Source of the DNA: Paraspadella gotoi
Taxonomy: Eukaryota; Chaetognatha
Direction of reading: 5' to 3'
DNA length: 64,000 bases
NCBI GenBank assembly: GCA_051294375.1
Contig: CM119264.1
Location: 9,668,968 to 9,732,967 of the forward strand
Position 1 is the stretch's first letter; every line of letters starts with the position of its first letter. Made by a program: the position numbers and the translations under genes. A model generated the notes under the pieces. It ran no database searches. It was given only the letters and a program-made list of their open reading frames with translations, and was not told the origin of the DNA. Below, piece after piece: positions 25,801 through 42,796 of the stretch.

Positions 25801-26747
25801 TTAGAGGGACGGGGCGCTTAACCCGCCTGTAACATGATGTTACAGCCTGATCCGAAGCTCAGGGACTGCTTATATTGAACGGTTCTATCACTAACTCATA
25901 ACAATAATTACTGTCTCTTCACTCTTCTTATTATTGTGACTAAAATGAAACGATTTACTGAACTACACCTCGAGGTCATTTTAATGTAATAAATATATAG
26001 TTATATACTCTAAATGGAGGGAGGATTTCACAGTACGTATATAATTATTCCTTCGTACACTTTTATTTGTTTCCTCTCTTCCGAGAGTGGAAATTAAAAC
26101 TCATAAGTTGATTTCACATAACATTTAGCTAAGATTTTACAACCAATTCGACATACTTGAGAGAAAAAATGTACCTACTACAGTAAAAGTTAATCAGAAA
26201 GAAAAATAATAGCCCCTGGGTCCGTGAGCAAGAAAGAACGTCGTATTTCCATCTGACGACGACAGCGACGATATCTTCATATAAAACGACATTTTTTTGT
26301 GCAATAAACTCATCTTGACCCCTGATCCCGACACCGTCACCTTAATAATACAATAATAAGAAGGACTGAATTCCTTATTTCCGCTGCCCATAAGAACACC
26401 ACGTTGACGTATCATTGCCCACAAAGTAGACAAGAGCCACATAGACGCCTTTTTTACATCCTGCGTCCCCTGAGGACGCTTCCGATTCGGATTCACCACA
26501 CATTACGTATATCTTCGTTCCCCAACGAGCGCCTACTTCTCTCATCTGTGCTCAACCCCTCCCTTACCCTCGACTCACCTTTACATTCCGCCGAGTCGAA
26601 ACGCAAAGAAATAATCGATGCTGAGCGCGAAAAAAAGGCCGCGTCAGCACCATAGCAGTTTCTTACCTTCGACGACGCGAGACGACACAGGGGGGAAAGA
26701 GAGAAAAGAGAGAGAGAGAGAGAGAGAGGAGAGAGGAGAGGAGAGAG

Positions 26748-26780
<33 letters not shown>

Positions 26781-28419
26781 GACGGAGAAATACAGCGATG
26801 GCGGGAAAAAGGGGGGAAAAGGAAAAAACGAGAAAAGGCGACAGAAGCGGAAGACAGATTTGTTTATCGTCCTTATTTGTTGTTGTGATGAGCGATGACT
26901 CGAAAGTGGATGGAGAGAAACGGGTGGGGGGGGGGAATCCGTGCAGGAGTGACGGAGGAAGTAATGGAGGGAAACATGAGGCGGGCATGGGAAAGCTGGG
27001 GTAAGCAAGGTCAGACAGGGCCGAGCAATTCGTGATTTGAATTAATAAGATGTCCGGTTAAACGGCCTCGACACAAAGAGTAGCATGATTACGAGATAGC
27101 AAGGGTTGGCAAGGGGTACGTAAATTATGCGAAATAGTAAAGTCGGGGCCAGGTAATGCATGCAAAAAACAGGGCAAGGCAAGTTTAGGCAAATTTGGTT
27201 AAAAGAAAATAAAGAGGATGAAACAGGAAAATCACTTGAACAAAAACATTGGTTGTGACAAAAGAGGACAGGAACAAAACAAAAAAAAAGAATAACTCGA
27301 ATTTCAGCGCTGACAAAAAAAAGGGGGCGTGCAGTAAGATTTGCGTCGGCCGACCCTCAGGGTTGCGCCCGCCGTCAGAGTGTACGTTTGGCGCGTTTCG
27401 GTCGGTCGCGATTTTGGCTCGAGTTCCGCGAGGATAAATCAAACTCGTTTAAAATCGATTAAAATTCCATCGTAAAAAATAAAACGAATAAAATACTGCT
27501 CTCTTTAGATTTTATCATTTTTCTTTAACTTCAAGCACTATAATAATTGTTTTTTTATTTCTAAGTCATATTGATGCTTTATAAATGAAGAAGTAATAAA
27601 ACATTTTTCACTTTTTTAAAATAATATTATTTCAGCAACGGCAGGGATCACTTATGAGTTTTGACGTTCGGCTTCTTAACTGTTGGAGTTCGGAGATTCG
27701 GAAACTCAATTAAGTAAAAAAGTTTCGCTTTATCGAGAATGAACCCGGAAGACTCTGTAGGGTAAACGCCGCTTACCCATTGCGTCTGATCTTAATAGAG
27801 TTGATAAAGAGGCGGCTTTGATGCAACGCATTCAGTTGTCGTGAAAGTGACACTGCATTGTTAACGATTCGAAAAGTGAGTCGTGAAGCAGGTGTTGAAG
27901 TGGAATATTGAAGTTTGCTTCAATAATTAAAAATTTAATGTGAAATCTGGTCTGGAAAGTCGGAAATTGTCGAAACATTTTCCGTGGAGACTTCTTTTAT
28001 TGGCAGCGAATCGAATGTCGAAAGTGAGGTCTCTTTTTCCCCAGAGCTTGGTGACCTGAAGCCCTGACTCCATCTAAATTAAAAGATATAGACGTAGTGC
28101 CACCTAAACTTTTAACTCCAAGTTGGGTATTTTATAGAATAAAAGACAAATAACTCATGAGATCATCATTTGCCACGCTCTATTCCCTCATCTTACAATC
28201 ATAGCGTCTCATCCTCCAATCATTGAGCCTCACCCTACAATCATTGTGCCCTACCCGCGTAACCGCCATTTCGGTGCCTCGTTCCGTCGGTGGAACGAAG
28301 CGCCTCGAGGGACCTCTGTCGTTCTGCGAAGACATTAGCAAACAAAGCGGCAACCGGCACTAAACAAATGGCCATCAAGAAAAACATTTCTTTTTCTTTT
28401 CTCTCTCTCTCTCTCTTCT

Positions 28420-28424
<5 letters not shown>

Positions 28425-28467
<43 letters not shown>
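28425..28467. repeat. (CT)n microsatellite
   Basis: CT array in an intergenic stretch. Similar arrays lie at 28620-28656 and 25265-25296. Confidence 0.9.
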
Positions 28468-28481
<14 letters not shown>

Positions 28482-28616
28482 TCTTCTCTTCTCTTCTCTT
28501 TCTTTTTTTCTTCGCTCAAGTTACTATCTTTCGCGACTCAATTTTTTTTTGGAATGTATTTATTTTTTTTGGGATTATATTTATACATTTTTTGGCTGAT
28601 ACAAAAAGACCTTTTC

Positions 28617-28674
<58 letters not shown>

Positions 28675-29204
28675 GTTTCTCAAGTCAGGTTTCCCTTCTT
28701 CGATGCCCTTGAAAACCTAAAAAAAAGCAGAATAAAAAATTGTCTTTTTCTTTTTTTTTAATTCCATTTTTCCTTTTTTGTCGATTTTCAATTTTTTGCC
28801 ATATTTTCTTTCTTTTTATTTCTTTTTTTAGTTGCCGTCCTCATTTTTTTCTCATTTTCCTATTTTTTTTTTATTTCTTTCTTTTTTACGATTATGCTTT
28901 GTGTAAATTCTAAAGCTGAAAGGCAAAGACAGGTCTGTAACAAAAAAAAAAAAAAACTAGACCATCGCGTGTTTACTTACATTAAGTTAGATGTAAATGA
29001 GTATTCTATAAAAAAAATTATTAAAGCATTTATTTATGTTTTTCACTTTTTATCTATTTTCTGAATTGTAGAGATTATTTGTATTAAATATAAAATATAC
29101 TATCATGAAATAATTTTTTTTATTTATAGAATATAATCGATTTTGCGGCTTATAGAGAAACTTCAATTGGTAAAGAGGAATTTCGGTGCGAAAAAAGCAA
29201 AAAA

Positions 29205-29404
29205 ATCGAGTTCACTGGGAGTGAATAAATAAGACTGTGAGAGAGTCTTGATTGAAAGCTTGCAGAAACCTGCTATGTTATTATCTTGTAAGTGTGATGG
29301 AGGCCTTAAACCACCAAAGCCTGTCCAAAGTCAGGGACAAGATAGCTTATTTATTAAATGAATGGTTAATTTTTATATTGGTTGTACCAATTTCATAAAA
29401 TAAC
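29205..29404 (+). repeat. Interspersed repeat family B, forward copy
   Basis: About 200 bp matching the reverse complement of 47112-47303. Landmarks are GAGTGAATAAA, CTTGATTGAAAGCTTGCAG, GATGGAGGCCTTAAACCACC and TTGGTTGTACCAATTTCATA. A short third fragment lies at 34465-34503. Confidence 0.85.
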
Positions 29405-31158
29405 GGAGAGACTCGAAAATGCGTTGACGCTTAAAGTTTTCCCCGGGATTCGATTTTTCTGTAATTTTGCGGAGAGAAAAAATTTGAGTCGAATTGCATT
29501 ATGATGCTCCGCAATTTCACACATGTGAACGATTCGAGTTTATTAAAAGAAAAAACCCTTTGAAGCATTAACTATTTTGAAAAGGATGGTGAGTATATAA
29601 TTATTATTTAAGAAATATCATTTATTGCCCCCGCGTGTTTCGAAATCGTTGTTTTTATCCCGCCGCCCGTCGTTTTCAGTTTGCTGCATCGATCGTGATT
29701 CGAATCGTCGAATCGCAACGAAGTCCTGATCGCACCCGGATGTTTACTCTCGCTTCCGAATCCTATTTAAATTCCCTTCCGCTTTCTCGCCCTCGTTCTC
29801 TCTCTCTCTCTCCCTCTCCCTTTCAGCCGAATTATCGTTCCCGTCTTCCGTTCATTTTTATATCTTTCTTTTCTTTCTATTTTAGTTTTGCATCTTCCTT
29901 TCGCTTCTGTTCAATTTGGTTTCTTAATTTCCTACATCCTCATTTCTGATTACATCCTTTTTCCTTTTTCTTTCCTTCCATCCTGATATTTCCACCTCCA
30001 ATTCGTTTCGCTCTTTCCCCCACGCTTTAAAACCTTCCCCCCCACCTTTCCCCCGGGCGGGAGTGTATGAAAGGCGAACCTAAAATTAGAGTCTGGCCTC
30101 GCGAGTTGTTGACTTGTCAAACTCAGCGGTGACGAATCGCGCAAAGTAATTTGTGGAAAAATGAAACGAGACTCTGGCTCAGGCTGGGCCGATGTGGGGA
30201 CGGGGGGGGGGCTTTTGGTTGAGGGTAAGGAGCGAGGGGTGGGCGAAAGAGAAGAGGGTGCCGAGGAGTTGAAAGAGGGGGTTGGAAGGATGGCCGGGGA
30301 GGCGAGTAAGGATTAGTGAGGATCGAATGCTGGGTTAGGAGGGAGAGGTAGGAAAAGGTCAAGGGGTACTCAGTGAGTACTACTCACTGCTCAGGGAAGG
30401 TGAAGGAAAGACGGGATAAGAAGGCACTGGAATCAAGTATCAAAGAAAGGCTAAATAGTAGACGAACAAGGACGTGACAGAAGATAAAGGTACGAGAAGG
30501 AAACGAGGCGCAAATTGCGTCAATTGAGTCATTGTCATGTTTCAGGATCGACGGTCAAGTTATTTGTCTTTTTTCGATGTGTCTGGAGTTAAAACGTGGG
30601 ATGGTTGATAGTCATGGTGTGCGGAGTTGGCTGGATAAAAGCGAAATCCGTGATTCAAGGGGAGTGAGTTTATTTGGAACGGAGCAGTTTGAAAATCCTT
30701 GGGAAAAAGTTGGTGAGAAAAGTGAGAACCGAGGAGGAAGTGAAATGGAAGAACCTCGAGATCCCCGAAGGAATCTCGGATAATGTGAGCCTGAACGAAT
30801 CGAAAGATTTTGTGGAGTCGAGTTTATTAAATGTTAAACTCTCGCTTAAACGTTTCAAAGTTTTCGTTTATAACTTTATTAAATGTCATGCTTATTTTGG
30901 ATTCTAAAGAAAGAATATAACTTCTGAAAATTATCTTCGTTGCTAAAAATAGTAATAAAAATCAAGGACGATTTATCTCTTTTCATGCAAGGCAGTTTCG
31001 AGAATGGGGCGAAATTAAAGTTGGGTTGTGGGACATTTTCATTTTTAAACCGGTGGCTACAAATTCTGCTCTCTATTAATCCCATGCTCCAACAATTCAA
31101 GGCAAAAAAGGCGTCTCCTTATTATTATGTGCAGGCCATAGTGCTAAATAACACATAG

Positions 31159-31162
<4 letters not shown>

Positions 31163-31253
<91 letters not shown>
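31163..31253. repeat. (GA)n microsatellite
   Basis: Perfect GA array of about 90 bp. Confidence 0.97.
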
Positions 31254-31257
<4 letters not shown>

Positions 31258-31847
31258 GGCCCCGAACGTTTGGCGCGGTTTTCTACTCTTAAATTAGCAA
31301 TAAAATATTCATGAGCTCTTTCGACTATGAAAAAGATTTCCAAAAATACGAAAGAAAGAAAAGACAAAAAAATTTAAAGTAAAGAAATGAAAGGAAAAAA
31401 AAAGGAAGAAGAGGAAAAAAATAGGGAATTTCCTCCCTCCTCGCCCTTTGAAAAGAAAAAAAGAAAAGAATTTAGGAAAGAAAAAAAAAGAAACTGGAAT
31501 GGAGAATCGAGTTCTCGTTCTCGAAGACTTCCATCTTTTTACTCAGGCGTAAACGCGTAATAGCTAATAAATTATTGGCTCACTTTTCTCCTTCAATTTC
31601 CACGTCGTCACTCGCAGAGATAATTGCAGCCATGGAAACGTTCAACTTCGATCGTTGAAGAAAGTGACAGGAAGGTGGAGCCTTTGCGCTTCGTTTTATT
31701 GTCGTGACTGAAATAACGTACGACGATGAGGGAAAACGTTATTGACGCGTAGTTCTGCCTCTTAAACTACATTAAATTTAAAATTATTAATTTTAGATTA
31801 TTTTTCGTTGACGATTCGATTTATCGGCAAATCATTACTAATAACAC

Positions 31848-31905
31848 TGCCCATTGGATAAGGCTGTACCGTCATCTTCGAACCCAATGGAACCGGGTTC
31901 GAACC
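31848..31905 (+). repeat. tRNA-like segment, possible SINE head
   Basis: An A-box-like TGCCCATTGGATAAGG is followed about 30 bp later by a canonical B-box GGTTCGAACCC, the internal promoter layout of Arg-type tRNAs and SINEs derived from them. The anticodon arm is not well formed, so a tRNA-derived repeat or tRNA pseudogene is more likely than a working tRNA. Confidence 0.4.
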
Positions 31906-32035
31906 CTGCAAAAGAGAGGAAAAGTTGCCTTGGAAAGATCTCCGAGGCCAACATTTTGTTCATTTCAAAATCATTTTTATAATAAACGTTGTTAAAGACA
32001 CAAGTGCGACCAAGTTTAACCTCTCCCATTGTTAA

Positions 32036-33886
<1,851 letters not shown>

Positions 33887-35139
33887 ACGGCGCCGAGACT
33901 AAACTTCGTTAAAAGATAACATTTGAAAACTCAATGTGGCCGTACCACTTTTTGAAAAATGTCTGGAAAAGAGTGCATGGTGACCAACAAAGTTGTTGTT
34001 TTTGGCTTGTGAAAATTCTTCCAAGGACGGCAATCAGTCTACTAATTCCAATGGGTTTTGCTTCGAAGTATTTAAATTGCTCTTACAAAGGTATCTTTCA
34101 GAAGTTTTAGCTTAACAGTGAACAGTTTCAAGTGGTGTTGGTTTCTTTATCGCGTGCGGGCGCTAAGATTTGACTTCTCGGCGATTTTGACGGGCGAGAA
34201 TATAAAACTTTTTTTTTCATCGCAAGTCAATATTCAAAACATACGAAGTAATTAGAATCTTATGTATGGAATAGAATTATGCCGGGTTTATGTTTATTTT
34301 AATTTTCGTTGCATATACGACGTATGTTTTTATTTTATGTATTCTTCACTGATACATACTTAAACGTTTCCTTAAAATAAGGTAATTTATAGAAGTAAAT
34401 GGATTTTCTTCAAAATTGCTTTTTTCAAGTACAAGATAATTTTGGTTTTGAAATTAGTATTAATTTTTTTATATAGGTCGTACCAATTTCACGAAATAAA
34501 AAGTTATGGAGATACCGTTTAAATTAAATCAAGTATTTCAGCCGATTTCGCTGAACTTAAAAAAACTTGGCTACCAATTTAATTATCTGTTTCGACCAGA
34601 GTACTTTCACAAAGTCTTAAAATTTCGACTAATAAATTTGAATAGAATGTCCCCTTTTTTCCCGTCGAGTTTAAAATTCAAATCCATCGAAATGTTCAAC
34701 CCTCTCCCCTCCCCAACTCTTTTTTTCTCTCTCTCTCTCTCATTGATGTTTATATGTTATCGAATAACAGTCAACCATAAAATAACAATTAAAATAAATT
34801 TATGTATTGTTGAATTGATTTAAAAAAAAAAATTATCGCCTTTCGATTCCAAGTTTAGTTTCGCTTAATCCTGTAAACCCTTTGATTTTTGTCGTGGTTA
34901 AAAAAAAATCTAGTCTTTGTCCTGAAAAAAAAAATTGTATTGACTAAAAATTTATTTCATAAAAAGAAAATGTTTACAAATTTTAAACACATGCTCATTT
35001 GTTCAGTGTTTGATGATTAGTGTTGAATATAAATGATACCTCTCAACAATTAACTTATTTATAATGCTAATTGTTTCACGGAAAAAAAAAGAAAGATGCA
35101 GTTTTGACCAATTAATAGCTTTTAGGAGACTGTAAGGAG

Positions 35140-35157
35140 AAATAGATAGATAGATAA

Positions 35158-35202
<45 letters not shown>
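35140..35202. repeat. (GATA)n microsatellite
   Basis: Perfect GATA units with one AATA variant. Confidence 0.97.
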
Positions 35203-35366
35203 AGGCAAGAAAGAGAGATAGAGAGAGAGAGGGTGACCATGATATAAAACATCGCAAAGACGAATTTCTGTTAATGTTTATGCAAATTAGATAATTTTTT
35301 CTGCTCTCCAACCGCAATCACGAAACCGCCTTTTCTCATACTCTTGTATCGCAAGAGACCGAGAGG

Positions 35367-35370
<4 letters not shown>

Positions 35371-35416
<46 letters not shown>
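35371..35416. repeat. (GA)n microsatellite
   Basis: Perfect GA run. Confidence 0.95.
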
Positions 35417-35420
<4 letters not shown>

Positions 35421-35841
35421 AAGAAAATATGTAAATGCGAAATTGAATAATAAAATCCGATGAAAAATCTTTTCCCAGATACGTAGTGAAAACGATTAAT
35501 ATTTTAATAAAAGTTTTCTTTTTTCAATATTTTTTTTTTTTTTTTGACGGACGAAGCATCTCTTCAATAGCGAAAAAAAGCATCATTCAGTAGATAAAAT
35601 CAAATGTTGGTATTTTGGCGTGCTAACGGTAATCAATTCTCAATATTTTCTTCCTGTTTTCTTGGCGATTCCAAGACTCAATAGCGACACCTGCTTTCGG
35701 TTGCAGACGATAAATCGACCCTTTGTCAATCGAAAATTAAACTAAACTAAATTAACAATTCACGATTTATATGCAGAGCGATAACAAAAACAACTCTTGA
35801 AGACTCCCAATCTCCGAGGATTTTAAAAATTGATACAGGAA

Positions 35842-35980
<139 letters not shown>

Positions 35981-36279
35981 TGTGTGCGTCTTGGAACGTT
36001 TGATAGAATTTAATAGTTTAAATACGTATATATGAACAGAAATCGAATTAGAATCAAATAGAATCAAACAAATCTAGACCTAACCGACTAACCGATTAAC
36101 CGACTAACCAGCTACTTATGATTCCTTCAAAATAATGTCATAAACTTGTAAAAATGATTTCTAAAGACAGTAGGTGAAAGAGAGATAAAGAGAGAGTGAA
36201 AGAAAAAAAGAAAGAAAATGGAGAAGGAAGGAAAAGGGTTGGGTAAGAATGAAAGAAAGGTACAGTGATAAAAAACTAG

Positions 36280-36289
<10 letters not shown>

Positions 36290-36362
<73 letters not shown>
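36290..36362. repeat. (GA)n microsatellite
   Basis: GA array with two GAAAGA interruptions. Confidence 0.95.
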
Positions 36363-36365
<3 letters not shown>

Positions 36366-39300
36366 AACGTTCCGGATAACGATTTTTGTCATTACGTCGG
36401 GAAATTTCATCAAACGCTTTGGAAAGAAAAAAAATCCCTGAGGAAACATTAGTTGCTCCGGTTTTTCTTCTCTTCCATATAAGGCGCGAAGGCAACAGAA
36501 AAAAAGAATCAAAATAAAAAGGGGAAAAGTTGGTCTTTTTTTTCAGCCGCGACTCGCGAAAGCGACTGTTTTTTCTAACTTTATTTAAAAATGACGTATT
36601 ATTATATTTATTTAGCATAATTTTAAATTTTTATAACCAAATTATATTTTAAAAATTAAATGTGTTTGGATTTTAGATTTTGTGTTTAGATCTTTTATTA
36701 ATCTTTTATTATTATCTATTTACAATATTTTTTCGGAAAAATTATCGCACGGAATTCCTTAATATTTCAATTGTCAAAAACCTTAAAAATGTACATAAAA
36801 ATTTAAATAAGTAAGAGTTTCTCATAATATTCATTTTACAAAATATTTTGCAGCAACCGTCGCAACTTTGCTCAAATCCTTTCTGTTTATTTCCTCTTTC
36901 CTTCTTTAGATTTTCTGATTCTTGATTTTTCAAGTTTCGCTGCCCCGCTCCGCCGCTGGCCCAACAGGGCGATTTGTCATTTTCGATGTTAAAGGGGTGA
37001 GAGAGATGTGGGAAAAAAGCGGAGAAGGGGGAAAAGGGAGATGTAAAAGGAAGATGCAATATCACTCCGGTGTCTGCATGGCAGAAAGAGACTCGTACTT
37101 GGCCAGCGAAATCTATAATCTTTTTAGAAAGTAACCTGGTCCTTTTTAAAAAGGAAGATTCAGCATCGGGTAAGGAAAGGTAAGGACACGGAGGCAATCA
37201 GTCGACTCATATTAATTTCCTGGATTTCGAAGGTTGACGAAAGAGTGACATCCACGAGATGTCGAGACGCTAATTGCAAAAGGAAGATTTGCGTGGATAA
37301 TTCTTGCGATGTATTACGGATGACGGTGATCTGTGTTTGATAATTTTGATTAGATTTCAGAGAGAGCGAGAAAAGAAGAGAAACGAAGTGATGAGAGAGA
37401 GACAGGAGAGAGAGAGAGAGATGAGAGACTGAGGACAGAGATGGAGAGAGAGAGAGCGACGTTAACTATTTCTCTCTGATATCCCATATTTTACTTCTAC
37501 GGAGTCACTGACATATCACGCGTGGCATATCATAATCATGATTATGTTTTCTGCCCCATCATATCCGATAGGAATTTTCTTATTTCTTATTACTTATTTC
37601 CTTAGATCGTACATCATGTTTATCAGAATCGTTAACTATATCATCATTTTAATTACTAATATCATATTTTGTAACCTCGTACAACATCGTGTCACCACTA
37701 AACATCATCATCATCAAGCAATATCATTCTCGAATCAATTTTTTTCTTCATTCTTTATCGATTTTCACGCTAATTTCGTCGACGTCGTTATGGTGCGGAA
37801 AACCTCTTGTATTATCGGATTTTTTTTTCTTTTCCGCTTCGGTTTTTTTAAGGTTGAATCGTTGTTAGTATCTTTCCTGGCGAATATATAAAGTCTCTAA
37901 TACATGCTTTTACACTTCTTAATTAAATTTTGCCTTTTTCTCATGTGTAGTAGCTGAAACGTGCTATCAGAGTAGTCTCAGAGTGTGAACCAGGCAAATC
38001 GACGCTCTTAACAAACTAAAAGATAACAGATTCAGCAGGAGTTTGGGTCATTATTATTAACCTTTTTGGCTGTTTTAACACGGAATTATCCTTTATAGTT
38101 TGAAAACCTTATTGGAATAGATGTACTTTGGAGTTGTTCTAAATTGGCGATCCGGATTCTAAAGAGGGCTAAAGCGGCGCAATTAAAAATATATGAGGCT
38201 GATAAAAAAAAAAACAGTCTAACTCAACATGTCGATCGAGTTCTACAACCCGAGTTTACGAGTTTATCAAGAAAATTAATTCGTTGAAACCTTTCAAGCG
38301 GATGGAACCGTTTCTAGTAAATAACATCGAAGCTGCCACGTTTCCCTTCGATTCCCCGACGCTCATAAAACGTGAAGAAATTAAACCGGAAAATTAATTA
38401 AGATCGCAGGAACGCGATCAATAGCTTTATCTGGAATAAAATTTTGTGAAATGTTATGTAAAAATTTAAATTAAATACAGTAAGAATTTGATTCTTGCCT
38501 TGGGTATCCGACCAGTTTAACTATTTACCATTTAAAGTTTAGCAGCAACATCAGTTTAAAAGAACTAATTTAGTTAAAGAGGTACCAATTTTAACTTACA
38601 ACTGCGAATTAACAATGTTTTTGGAATGACCTTTTTTTTGTCTAATATACAAGAAGAAACAACAAACTAAAAATTCGCAACCAAGAAAAAAGAAAAAAAA
38701 AAGAAGAAAACCAAAAACATTCTTTCATATTCGTTTTTTGACGGGAGACGGCGTTGTTTTGTTCGATTGTTGATTCGGCGTCGACTGCGACTGACGTGGC
38801 GGCCGCCCGGAGCGCCACGATCGCCGCCCGGAAGAAAAAAAAGTTAACTCGCGGAGTAAACAAAGGACTAGCGGAAAAAAGGAAAGGAAGAGAATTATTA
38901 GAAAGAAGGAACGTGAAGAAGAAACCTTGTCGACAGGTAGAAAATGAAAAAAAGGAGGGAAAGAGATTGGAGGGGAAGAGGATGAGGAGAAGAAAAAGGG
39001 AAAAAAAAATAAGCGCTTGATTTATGTGAAGTCTTATATATGTGGGAGAGAGTAGAACTACTAGTCGAAGAGAAAGTGAGTGGGTGGACGAGCAGCCGAT
39101 TAGAAACGAGATACGAAAAGATCAAATAGAAAAGGGGAAAAAAATAAGGGGGGGGGATTAAGGAAGAGAGAAAACAAAGAAGGTTTAAAAAGGACAACGA
39201 CTAAAGCCCCCCTCCAAAAAAAAAAAAAAATAAAAGAGAAAGAAATATAACTAATTTTCGTAAGAGAAATAAAAGAATCGAAAATACGAAAGGAAAAAAA

Positions 39301-39665
39301 ACCAAAAAAACTTAAAGAATAGAAACAGAAAAAAAGAGAGAAAATAAAAGATTAAACAAAATTACAAAAAATATTAAGATTCACGCGAATCTAATTCTCC
39401 CAATTACACCAAGGCGGAAATTCCAACTTTGAAGGCGAATTTTTGGTTTTCCTAAAGCGATTTAAAAAAGTAGCTCAACTTCTCTCTCTTCTCTCACTTC
39501 CCAACTCCTCATCGACTTTCGCGATTCTCTCTATTCCTTTCTTCCACTTCCCTCTCTTTTATTTTTTTATTTCCTCGTTCTCCCTTCTCCCTCCACCCTC
39601 TCCCCCTCTCGCTTTCCTCCCTGCCGTCCAGCTCGCCTCCCTCCGGAGTTTTAATCACTCCGGCG

Positions 39666-39666
39666 C

Positions 39667-39715
<49 letters not shown>

Positions 39716-39742
39716 TACGACGACGACGACGACTACGACGAC
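39666..39742. repeat. (GAC)n trinucleotide repeat
   Basis: GAC/ACG units with TAC variants. The frame reads as about 25 Asp residues with Tyr, but there is no surrounding exon structure. Confidence 0.9.
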
Positions 39743-42374
39743 GACTTCAAGGACGACGACGGAAAAACCCAAGAAGACAACAAGGAAGAGGGAAAGAAAC
39801 AGTTTCTGTCTTCTTTTCCCCTTTATCAACTTCGACGACTTTTGCAACATGGACGGCATCAGGGCATTAGGCTTTAGTATTACTGCCCGGCCATCGCGCA
39901 GACAATCATCGGCATTGACAGAAAAAAAAGGTGTTGACGGCAGTTGCAGTATTTGGGGTATTGACGGCATTGGCAGCGGCAGCGAACGCTTGGCGGATAT
40001 CTCCTTGTCCTTTGTTTCAACGACCCTATAAAATCAGGAATGGCCGGAGCTCTCGTTGTCTTCAATGCTGAGTTGTCGTTGTCATTGTTTAGGTTGTTGT
40101 TATAGTTGTTGTCATTGTTGTTGTTGACGTTAATTTTTTTCTCTCTTAGTTTTTATAGCTTTTTTTTTTTTTTTTTTTTATTTCTCTGTTACAATAAATT
40201 CGTGATTTATTTTCGATCGTCAAATAATTATTTTTGTTCTTCATCTTCATAATTGTTAGCTTTAGCTGTTTCTTGAATCGCCTGATTGTGGTGGCAACCG
40301 AAGACTATCTGTCTAATGGAAAAAGAAAGGGGAGAAAAACGAAAAGAAAATTTGCGTTCATCGAAGTCGTTTTTGTCATTTTGCTCATCGTCATTGTTCA
40401 TGTTGAAAGAAGTTGTTTTTGGTCGTTGTCATTGTTGTCGTTGTCATTGTCGTCGTCTTTTCAGTCGTCAACGCCGTCGTCATTGTCGTTTCTTTCTTCT
40501 CGTTTTTGCGCCAAACGAAAAGTGGTGGGCGTCGCGTATTTAGTTTTCGTTCTTCTTTCGTTTTCAACCTTTGATCTCAAACTTTTTTTTTTTTGCGTCT
40601 CTACTTCGCCTCTTAACTTTTCTTCTCTCATTTCCATTTCTTTAAGGTTTCTCATTTTCTTTGTTTCGCTTCATCAAACGATTAAGTTTAAATGTTTTTA
40701 ATCCTAGAAAGCCGCTTTTATGATAAAAATATTGAAAAAAAATAGCGTCTTTTCTTTTTGTGTGTTAATCTGTCTATATATCCTTTTTTTCCCTATTTTT
40801 TGTCAATCTCTAAATTCTAGCATTTTTGATATTTTTATTTTAAGATCTGTTAACAGAATTTTTTCATCAGGTCGCTTATTTTCTCCAGACTTCAAACTTA
40901 TTTCTTTTATCCCTGATATTATTTCTGAAAAGTCGGTTATATTTAAAGAAATGGATATTTAATTCACTTTACACTCATTTTTTTCCCTTTTCCTCTCCTT
41001 TTTCCCTTTCCTTCTTCTTCTTCTCATTTTTCTTCCTTTTTTTCCTTCTTTCTCTCTTTCATCTCTTTCCTCTCCCTCCGTTACCCCGGACCTTTGCGCC
41101 GTTTATCCGTGTCAGTGACTCGTCACCCTTTTATCCACCTCCTCCTGCTCCTCCTCCTGCTCCTCCTCTTCCTCCTTCTTTCCTCTTCCTCCTCCAACCT
41201 CCTTCCTCGGTCTCTCATCAACTACTCATCTTCGACGCACCAGCAAGGTCGTTGTTTATTGCACCCAATTAACGCAGATGAGAGTGAGTCAAAGGAGTTA
41301 AGTTATACATTTTCGCATTCGAGTCACGAAAACTGCGTCTGGGAAAAAAAATGGCTACATTTCATCTTTAAGTCAAGGACAGAAAACAGGAAACTAAAAA
41401 AAAATATGTATAATAAGAACCTATTTTTAATCTGTAATCAAGTTACAAGGTAATTATTGTTATTTTAAAACCGAACCGCGCAGAGTAAATTCGGAAAAGA
41501 AAAGCGCTGACTGAGTAAACCAAATTTTAGATTTCTTTACCAGTTTCAGGCTTCTCTTTCCTTTTATTTCCATATTGGTCTCTTCATTTATACGAAGTAT
41601 TTTGTTCCTACTTATGTATCACATGATGACAAATGACTCTCGACCTCCTTCCCATTTCTTTTCTTTTCTTAACCCTCGCGTCTCATCGTCCCTCTCCTCC
41701 TTTATATTCCTTTTTTTTTTTGTCGTGAGAAGGAATTGATGTTTTGAACCTTTTTACTGTCGACGAGGGCAGAGAGGTCCGTGCCGCGCCGCCGGCGCTG
41801 CTGAGGACGTCGCTGACGCCGCGGCAATTTCACGGGACGACGGTGAAAACAAAAGGCTAATACAATGAAACTGAAAACTATGGAGAAAGAAAAAAGAAAA
41901 ATCGAGCGTCCCAGAGAGAAACCACAAGCTTGTTAATAGTTAGTATATTATAAGTAACTAAAGTTATAAAAAACTTTAACTTTGTGTATATATTACTGAG
42001 ATAAAAAATAGGTGACAATGCTGGTTAAAAAGAACACTTGATCATGAACCTTGAACATTGAACACTTGAACAATGAACATTGCACGTTTAGTATGTGAAA
42101 ATTGTGATACGTTAATGCTATAAGTATAAATGAGTCAAGCGCTCTGGCGGAATTATTAAAGTAAGCTTAGTCCGGCTCTGAAAAAGACTTACCAAGAGAA
42201 CTGAAAATACTTCTCATCCACTTGTAAAGGAAAGTAGCCAGATCCCGCGGGAACTTTTTGCTCAAGACCCTCTGGTGACATCAAAGGTCCCACAAAGAAA
42301 CTCACAACGACACGATTTTGAGGGAGTTTGAAAATCGTAAAACTTTGATGGACGGAAGGAGATTGACTGAGAGT

Positions 42375-42508
<134 letters not shown>

Positions 42509-42796
42509 ATTCTCGTAAAATCGAAAAACGTTAGACAAAAGGTCCAATAAAAATTTTATTCAAACAGAGAAAAAAAGACGTCGATAAGATAAGAAGAAGA
42601 AAGAAAAGTCTCGATAAAAAAGACGATCGATCAAGTCAAGAAATCGATATCGATAGAAAGGAAACATCTGCGACAAAGTTCGTCTTTCGATTCAATATTC
42701 AAACGTTGAAAAAATAAATATACAGCGTCCTTTAATTCAACACTATTAATTGTTAACTCTGTTAACTGTGAGCCTTGTTCTTTGGAGACGCTGTGT

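Noticed and set aside
31848-31905. Functional tRNA-Arg gene
   Set aside because: A and B boxes are good but the anticodon arm and acceptor stem do not pair properly.
39443-39970. Asp-rich (+) and Val-rich (-) frames of about 150 codons
   Set aside because: Both are read from one GAC array; no splice-compatible neighbours or conserved flanks.
40850-40890. Second hammerhead on the minus strand (CTGATGA at about 40870)
   Set aside because: No stem II pairing and no GAAA at the right distance.
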